Positions 59,135 to 64,000 of a stretch of DNA of 64,000 nucleotides are shown one piece after another (the stretch's first letter is position 1; every line of letters begins with the position of its first letter). Where the stretch lies: positions 135,284 through 199,283 of the forward strand of contig JAFWSH010000006.1 of the NCBI GenBank assembly GCA_017519405.1, read 5' to 3'. Both the position numbers and the translations under genes were made by a program. This DNA is from Clostridia bacterium. GTDB taxonomy: Bacteria; Bacillota; Clostridia; Christensenellales; Aristaeellaceae. Below the pieces are notes generated by a model. That model did no database searches and was not told where the DNA came from. It saw nothing but the letters and a program-made list of their open reading frames with translations.

Positions 59135-59866
59135 ATGCCCTTTCAGCAGACCATACAGCCCCAATACCGGGACGCCGATCCCGACGGCCTCATCGGGCTC
59201 CGGGGGGCCATGCGAAACTTTCAGGATATCCACACCTGGTACATGCACAGCATCGACAAGGGCAACGACGTGCTGCCGGAGCAGTACGGGGCGGCCTGGG
59301 TCTACACCCGCTACCTGGTGACCCTGTCCCGGCGGATCGATTATACGGACACCGTCCTGCTGACGGCCTGGATGGAGCCCTACCGCCAGCCGGTGTTGGT
59401 GAACGTGAATTTCACCCTCCAACAGCACGGGGAGATTGCCGCCCGGGGGAAGGTGGAGTGCTGTGTGTTCAGCCTGCAGCGGCAGCGCCCCCTCCGCCTG
59501 AGCGCGGTGGACTTCCCGGAGGGCATCCCGGAGGAGATCCCGGGCGCCATCCCCGATTTCATCCGCCTGGAGAAGACCGCCGAGGGCATGACGGAGCGGT
59601 ACCGCCGGGTGGTGCGCTACAGCGACCTGGACAAGAGCCGCCACATGACCAACCTGCGCTATATCGAGATGTTCCAGGACGCCTATGACGCCGCGTTCTG
59701 GAAGGATTTTGACGCTCGCTCCATGGAGCTGTGCTTCCTCTCCCAGTGCCGGGAGGGGGAGGAACTGTCGGTCCGCAGCATGGCGGACGGGGAAGCGCTG
59801 CGCTTTGCGGCGGTCCATGGGGACGGCACCCCGGCCTGCGTGGCCCGGTTCTCCGGGCAGGCATAA
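59135..59866 (+). CDS. Acyl-ACP thioesterase
   Basis: The 243-residue protein has two hotdog domains as in bacterial FatA/FatB-like thioesterases: N-terminal FQQTIQPQYRDADPDGLIGL, MRNFQDIHTWYMHSI, WVYTRYLVTLSRRIDYTDTV and a second hotdog with VRYSDLDKSRHMTNLRYIEM (the D-x-x-x-H-x-N catalytic signature) and ELCFLSQCREGEEL. It would release free fatty acid from acyl-ACP in the cytoplasm. ATG 59135 follows AAGGAGAG; the upstream open frame belongs to the GH78 gene. Its place in a glycosidase run, 19 bases after GH78, is unexpected. Confidence 0.9.
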   Translation: MPFQQTIQPQYRDADPDGLIGLRGAMRNFQDIHTWYMHSIDKGNDVLPEQYGAAWVYTRYLVTLSRRIDYTDTVLLTAWMEPYRQPVLVNVNFTLQQHGEIAARGKVECCVFSLQRQRPLRLSAVDFPEGIPEEIPGAIPDFIRLEKTAEGMTERYRRVVRYSDLDKSRHMTNLRYIEMFQDAYDAAFWKDFDARSMELCFLSQCREGEELSVRSMADGEALRFAAVHGDGTPACVARFSGQA

Positions 59867-59886
59867 GCCCGGAAATCCTCCGCGGC

Positions 59887-59916
59887 TTGACGTACCGGCA
59901 GATCCCGTGCTATGAT
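59887..59916 (+). promoter_or_regulatory. Sigma-A type promoter for the two-component system
   Basis: TTGACG (59887-59892) and TATGAT (59911-59916) are 18 bp apart, 50 bases upstream of the response-regulator start. Confidence 0.7.
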
Positions 59917-59966
59917 GGATGCACGAAGGATCCCGGAGGGCGTTGACATACGGGAGGAATGGGCAC

Positions 59967-60677
59967 ATGATCCGTATTGCCATGGTGGAGGACGAGGAGG
60001 AGTACGCGAAGACGATCCGCCGCTACTGCAGCCGCTACAGCACGGAGAAGCACACGGACATCGACCTGGTCTGGCACGACAACCCGGTGGCCTTTTTGGA
60101 GGGCTACCGGGGCGATTATGATGTGGTGTTCATGGACGTGGTGATGCCGCTGATGGACGGGATGACCTGCGCCCGGGGCCTGCGGGAGAGGGACGGCAAC
60201 GTGCTGCTGTGCTTCATCACCAGCATGGCGCAGTACGCCATCCACGGCTATGAGGTGGGCGCCCTGGACTATGTGGTGAAGCCCATCGCCTACGAGGAGT
60301 TCGCCCTGAAGATGGACCGGCTGGGCCGCCTGCTGGAGCGGCAGGGGGCGAGAACCTTCCTGATCAACAGCCGCAGCGCGGTGCACAGGATCGACCTGCG
60401 GGATTTGTACTACGTGGAGGTCTACAGCCACAGCCTGCTCTTCCACACGGCCCAGGGGGACTACGAGGCCTACGGCAAGCTCTCCGCCCTGGCGGAGGAC
60501 GAGCGCTTCCAGCGCTTTCTGCGGGTGACGCCCAGCCACCTGGTGAACAGCGCCTACATCTCCGCCGTGTCGGAGGACACCCTGACGGTGCACGGCGTGG
60601 AGATCCCCATCTCCCGGCGCAGAAAGAAGGAGTGCCTGGAGAAGCTGGCCATGGCCATGGGAGGGGTGGGACGATGA
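59967..60677 (+). CDS. LytTR family response regulator
   Basis: The 236-residue regulator has a receiver domain (IRIAMVEDEEEY with the acidic pair; phosphoacceptor Asp in VVFMDVVMPLMDGM; Thr/Ser in CFITSM; Lys in YVVKPI) and a LytTR DNA-binding domain (about 135-235; DLYYVEVYSHSLLFHT, FLRVTPSHLVNSAYI, PISRRRKKE). It belongs to the AgrA/VirR group. ATG 59967 begins MIRIAMVEDE and follows GGGAGGAA. The stop overlaps the histidine kinase start. Targets are unknown; the GH3 gene just downstream of the kinase is an obvious candidate. Confidence 0.93.
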   Translation: MIRIAMVEDEEEYAKTIRRYCSRYSTEKHTDIDLVWHDNPVAFLEGYRGDYDVVFMDVVMPLMDGMTCARGLRERDGNVLLCFITSMAQYAIHGYEVGALDYVVKPIAYEEFALKMDRLGRLLERQGARTFLINSRSAVHRIDLRDLYYVEVYSHSLLFHTAQGDYEAYGKLSALAEDERFQRFLRVTPSHLVNSAYISAVSEDTLTVHGVEIPISRRRKKECLEKLAMAMGGVGR

Positions 60678-61972
60678 GGGAGATGTGGTTTGTCAACTCG
60701 TTTCATCTGCAGATCCTGGTGATCGAGCTGATTTTCTGTCTGCGGCTGCAGCCCCGGGAGCGCTTCTGGCTGCGGTTTCTGCCGGGGGCGGCGGTGTATG
60801 TGCTGCTGCCGGTGCTCATCCCGGACATCTACTTCGCCCCGTATCTGACCGTGGGCTGGTTCACCTTCGGCTTCATGCTGTTTCTCGTGCTCTCCGGGCT
60901 GCTCATGGGGCTGTGCTTCCGGCTGAACCTCCGGCAGGTGGTCTTCTACTGCTGCGTGTCCCACACCCTGCAGCACCTGGTGCACTGCTGCTACCGGATG
61001 GCCACGCTGATCTTCCGCCTGGACACCACCTGGTCCCAGCTGCTGCAGCTGGTGTTCATGGGGATCGCCTGCCTGGTGGTGTGGTACCTGCTGCGGGAGC
61101 GCTTCGGGGGCAGTGCCACGGTGGACCTCCACGGCGGACACCTGGCGGGCTTTGCGGTGGTCTCCACCCTGATCGTCTATGTGCTCAGCTACTGGACCAC
61201 CTCCCGGGAGACCGAGACCGTGGGCGTGATGGCCTTCGACGCCTTCACCTGCCTGCTGCTGCTGTTCATCCTCATGGACATCTTCCGCATCCGCAAGGCG
61301 GAGCGGGACCAGCTCATCATGCAGCGCATGCTGCGGCAGGAGCAGGAGCAGCACGCCATGAGCAAGGCCACGGTGGAGGTGATCAACCGCAAGTGCCACG
61401 ACCTGCGGCATCAGATTGCCGCCCTGCGCACCATGAACCGGGAGCAGCGGGAGCAGAGCATCGCCGAGCTGGAGGAGGCGGTGCTGATCTACGACCGCTT
61501 CCCCAAGTCCGGCAACGCGGATGTGGACATCATCCTGGCGGAGAAGAGCCTGCTGGCGGAGCGGGAGAAGATCGCCATCCGGAGCGTGGTGGACGGGACG
61601 GGCTTCGCCTTCATGGCGGTGGAGGATCTGTACTCCCTGCTGGGCAACGCCCTGGACAACGCCATCGAGAGCACCCGGCAGGAGGAGAACGAGGCCCGGC
61701 GGGTGATCACCCTCTCCGCCGCCCGGCGGGGGAGCTTCTTTGCGGTGCATGTGGAGAACCCCTGCCGCCGGGAGCCCCGGTTCCTGGACGGCCTCCCCGT
61801 CACCAGCAAGCAGGACCGGGACTACCACGGCTACGGGGTCCGCAGCATGCGCTACCTGTGCGAGAAGTACGGCGGGGTGATTACCACGGGCTGGGCGGAG
61901 GAGGTCTTCAGCGTGGACATGCTCTTCCCCCTCCGGCCGGATGCGGCGGAACCACCTGCGCCGAAAAACTGA
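60674..61972 (+). CDS. GHKL-type sensor histidine kinase (AgrC/VirS-like)
   Basis: The 432-residue kinase has an N-terminal membrane domain of about six helices (1-205), a short coiled-coil region (RKAERDQLIMQRMLRQEQEQ), the phosphoacceptor box NRKCHDLRHQIAALR (the second His is the usual site) and a GHKL ATPase region with LLGNALDNAIESTRQ (N box), SFFAVHVENPC and YGVRSMRYLCEKYGG (G box). The G-x-G signature is reduced to HGYGVRS, as is common in this class. No AgrB/AgrD peptide system is nearby. ATG 60674 overlaps the regulator stop. Confidence 0.92.
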   Translation: MREMWFVNSFHLQILVIELIFCLRLQPRERFWLRFLPGAAVYVLLPVLIPDIYFAPYLTVGWFTFGFMLFLVLSGLLMGLCFRLNLRQVVFYCCVSHTLQHLVHCCYRMATLIFRLDTTWSQLLQLVFMGIACLVVWYLLRERFGGSATVDLHGGHLAGFAVVSTLIVYVLSYWTTSRETETVGVMAFDAFTCLLLLFILMDIFRIRKAERDQLIMQRMLRQEQEQHAMSKATVEVINRKCHDLRHQIAALRTMNREQREQSIAELEEAVLIYDRFPKSGNADVDIILAEKSLLAEREKIAIRSVVDGTGFAFMAVEDLYSLLGNALDNAIESTRQEENEARRVITLSAARRGSFFAVHVENPCRREPRFLDGLPVTSKQDRDYHGYGVRSMRYLCEKYGGVITTGWAEEVFSVDMLFPLRPDAAEPPAPKN

Positions 61973-62013
61973 CCACTTGCGAAGTACGCCTTCCTTTTTC
62001 CCACCCACCCGGC

Positions 62014-62019
62014 TATGCT
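62014..62019 (+). promoter_or_regulatory. Possible weak promoter of the second GH3 gene
   Basis: TATGCT lies 55 bases before the GH3 start. No good -35 accompanies it. An 11-bp palindrome ACTTGCGAAGT (61975-61985) lies upstream. Activation by the neighbouring LytTR regulator would fit, but this is inference. Confidence 0.35.
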
Positions 62020-62074
62020 GGGGGTGACAAGCGGGCGGGGCCATCCGTCCGCGGAAAAAGGGAGGCGATTCGTT

Positions 62075-64000
62075 TTGAAAAACGCAAAACTGTGGTCCGG
62101 CTTGACATCGCTCTTCGCGGTCATCCTGGTGATCACGCTGATTGGCGGCACGCTGGCAAACGCCAACCAGGCCTACATCAACAACACCCTGGGCATTGAC
62201 ACGGCCCGGGTGGTGGAGAAGGGCGAGGCGCCCGCCGACACCACCTACTTCAAGAGCCAGTTCGGCGCCTTCGACGATCCGGAGGCCCAGGCCAAGGCCA
62301 TCGAGGCCGCCCTGGAGCAGAACCGCAACGAGATGCGGGAAGGCGCGGCGCTGCTGCTGAACAAGGACGGCGCGCTGCCCCTCACGGAGGCCAAGAAGGT
62401 CACCGTCCTGGGCCACGGCGCCGTGGATCCCGCCTACCAGGCGTCCTCCGCCGGCACCAAGGTGAAGAACGGCGCCGTGAACTCGGTGGACCTGAAGGCG
62501 GCCCTGGAGGGCCAGGGCTTCGAGGTGAACGGGACGCTGTGGACCGGCCTGCAGGGCGGCACCGCGGCCCGGGGCGTCCTCTCCACCACCCCCTGGGGCG
62601 GCGCCTCCATCCAGGTCAACGGCTCCGCCGCCGGCACGGAGGAGAACCGTGCCTTCTATGAGCAGTACACCGACTCCTTCGCCGACTACAGCGACGCGGC
62701 CATCGTGGTCTTCACCCGGGAAGGCGCCGAGGGCACTGACCTGCTGATGAAGGACAAGGACGACGAGGGTGGCAAGGAGGGCAGCATCAGCTCCCTGGCC
62801 CTGCACAAGAACGAGCGGGACCTGCTGGAGCTGGCCCGGGCCAACTTCGGCAAGGTCATCGTCCTGCTGAACAGCCCCTACCAGATGGAGGTCCATGAGA
62901 TCGCCGAGTACGCCGACGCCATCCTCTACATCGGCTATCCCGGCCACCAGGGCTTCGTGGGCGTGGCGGAGATCCTCCGGGGCGCGGTGAACCCCTCCGG
63001 CAAGCTGACGGACACCTATGCCACCAACTCCCTCTCCGCTCCCTCCGTGGTGAACTCCGGCACCGACTCCCCCCTCTTCGCCAACGTGGACGAGATCCAC
63101 AGCGTCATCGGCACGGACGAGAGCGCGGACTACATGTCCTTCCAGGCGGAGAGCATCTACATCGGCTACCGCTACTATGAGACCCGCTACGCCGACGCCG
63201 TCATGGGCCAGGGCAACGCCTCCGACAAGGCCGGCGCGCTGCCCGGCGCGGAGAAGTGGGACTACGCCGCCGAGGTGCAGTATCCCTTCGGCTTCGGCCT
63301 GTCCTACACCACCTTCGAGCAGACCCTGGACAGCGTGACGGTGGCGGAGGACCAGATCACCGCCAAGGTCACCGTGAAGAACACCGGCAGCGTGGCCGGC
63401 AAGGACGTGGTGCAGCTCTACGTCCAGACCCCCTACGGCGCCTATGAGAAGGAGCACAAGGTGGAGAAATCCGCCATCGCGCTGGCGGGCTTCGGCAAGA
63501 CCGGCCTGCTCCAGCCCGGCGCCTCCGAGACGGTGACCATAACCGTGGACAAGTACCTCCTGGCCAGCTATGACATGACCGCCAACGGCGGCGAGGGCGG
63601 ATACATCCTCTCCGAGGGCGACTACTACCTGGCCATCGGCAGCGATGTGCACGACGCCCTGAACAACGTGCTCGCCGCCCAGGGCTACACTGCCGCCAAC
63701 GGCATGACCGCCGAGGGCGTCTCCGCCAAGAGCTACAAGTGGAACCAGGGCTTCGACAGCGAGAAGTACCGCCACGGCGAGAACGGCGTGGCCGTCTCCA
63801 ACCAGTTTGAGGACTGCGATCTGAACCACTGGGTCCCCGGCGCTGGCACCTACCTGAGCCGCTCCGACTGGGCCGGCACCTATCCCGTGAGCCAGACCGT
63901 GGTCAGCGCCACCAAGGAAATGATGGACATCCTGGACGGCGAGTGGTATGAGAAGCCCGCCGACGCCCCCTCCTTCGCCGAGGTGGCCGGCAAATTCGGC
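62075..64000 (+). CDS. Second permuted GH3 glycosidase, membrane-anchored, 3' truncated by window end
   Basis: The 642 visible residues follow the same plan as the GH3 at 48143: N-terminal helix (about 9-27, SLFAVILVITLIGGTL), GH3 C-terminal alpha/beta sandwich (about 90-310; MREGAALLLNKDGALPL, VIVLLNSPYQMEV, YPGHQGFVGVAEILRG), then a stalk ending in YPFGFGLSYTTFEQTL and a fibronectin-like domain (VVQLYVQTPYGAYEK, LLASYDMTANGG). The GH3 N-terminal barrel should start beyond 64000. The start is TTG 62075, 9 bases after GGAGG; no ATG is in frame nearby. It follows the two-component system by 102 bases. Confidence 0.88.
   Translation, partial: MKNAKLWSGLTSLFAVILVITLIGGTLANANQAYINNTLGIDTARVVEKGEAPADTTYFKSQFGAFDDPEAQAKAIEAALEQNRNEMREGAALLLNKDGALPLTEAKKVTVLGHGAVDPAYQASSAGTKVKNGAVNSVDLKAALEGQGFEVNGTLWTGLQGGTAARGVLSTTPWGGASIQVNGSAAGTEENRAFYEQYTDSFADYSDAAIVVFTREGAEGTDLLMKDKDDEGGKEGSISSLALHKNERDLLELARANFGKVIVLLNSPYQMEVHEIAEYADAILYIGYPGHQGFVGVAEILRGAVNPSGKLTDTYATNSLSAPSVVNSGTDSPLFANVDEIHSVIGTDESADYMSFQAESIYIGYRYYETRYADAVMGQGNASDKAGALPGAEKWDYAAEVQYPFGFGLSYTTFEQTLDSVTVAEDQITAKVTVKNTGSVAGKDVVQLYVQTPYGAYEKEHKVEKSAIALAGFGKTGLLQPGASETVTITVDKYLLASYDMTANGGEGGYILSEGDYYLAIGSDVHDALNNVLAAQGYTAANGMTAEGVSAKSYKWNQGFDSEKYRHGENGVAVSNQFEDCDLNHWVPGAGTYLSRSDWAGTYPVSQTVVSATKEMMDILDGEWYEKPADAPSFAEVAGKFG

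Noticed and set aside
60674-62074. An AgrD-like peptide gene beside the GHKL kinase
   Set aside because: No short frame with a ribosome binding site, amphipathic leader and Cys/Ser core was found between the kinase and the GH3 gene or upstream of the regulator.
60554-63829. A 1091-codon minus-strand open frame opposite the two-component system and GH3
   Set aside because: It crosses three well-supported plus-strand genes and has the compositional look of an antisense shadow.
1-64000. Insertion sequences, integrases, phage genes, tRNA or rRNA genes
   Set aside because: No transposase, recombinase or phage structural motif was read in any frame, and no cloverleaf with a T-psi-C arm or rRNA core was noticed in the gaps. 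A tRNA scan would settle the latter.

Overview
The window reads as chromosomal DNA from a high-G+C Gram-positive bacterium of the Clostridia (Bacillota). By eye it is roughly two-thirds G+C, and most genes use CTG, CGG, GAG and GTG codons. The assignment rests on family content: CtsR and ClpC, Asp23 with AmaP and DUF2273, a NusB-to-IspA operon, a CotH/DUF4956/VTC cluster, DegV, DUF523, and a NifS-type desulfurase next to a ThiI without a rhodanese domain. A gut commensal of the Oscillospirales/Christensenellales type is a reasonable guess, but no genus can be named from this sequence. I see no rRNA, tRNA, transposase, integrase, phage gene or CRISPR array. No gene-free stretch reaches 300 bases. 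The longest gaps (about 230-250 bp, near 5285, 22298 and 44696) all hold divergent promoters.

Layout. 1-2304: the tail of a ThrE-type exporter subunit, rsmA, dut and a small membrane protein. 2368-5284: a beta-lactamase-fold hydrolase converging on an L,D-transpeptidase with four peptidoglycan-binding repeats. 5512-15997: a long housekeeping block (asp23, amaP, DUF2273, nusB, a TsaD-like paralogue, folD, xseA, xseB, ispA, DUF212, a membrane protein, cysteine desulfurase, GNAT, thiI), mostly with ATGA overlaps or short spacers. 16073-19219: clpC and ctsR on the minus strand, without mcsA/mcsB, behind a CtsR box. 19440-22297: a small membrane protein converging on aroA-aroC. 22538-27883: CotH/LTD protein, DUF4956, VTC polyphosphate polymerase and a YcxB-like protein. 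27951-37433: a sugar-isomerase-like protein; a degenerate response regulator with an SPFH/zinc-ribbon protein; radC between two DUF218 genes; and DegV, FNT channel, Lrp regulator, aminotransferase and CapA. 37494-39925 (minus): DUF523, tyrA and an amidohydrolase.

40085-64000 is the most distinctive region and looks like a locus for rhamnose-containing glycans. A minus-strand operon encodes an AraC regulator, rhamnulokinase, an AraA-superfamily isomerase in the place of RhaA, and rhamnulose-1-phosphate aldolase. From the same intergenic region a plus-strand run encodes a GH78-like enzyme, GH43, a permuted membrane-anchored GH3 with a small 4-TM partner, a protein with two SGNH-like domains separated by leucine-rich repeats, GH2, a second GH78, and an acyl-ACP thioesterase. 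A LytTR/GHKL two-component system and a second permuted GH3 (cut by the window end) follow. The GH78, GH43 and GH2 proteins have no visible signal peptide, while the GH3 and SGNH/LRR proteins have membrane anchors. This suggests trimming at the cell surface, import by a transporter outside the window, and further hydrolysis and rhamnose breakdown in the cytoplasm.

All domain and family calls come from reading motifs in the translated sequence; no database search was run.
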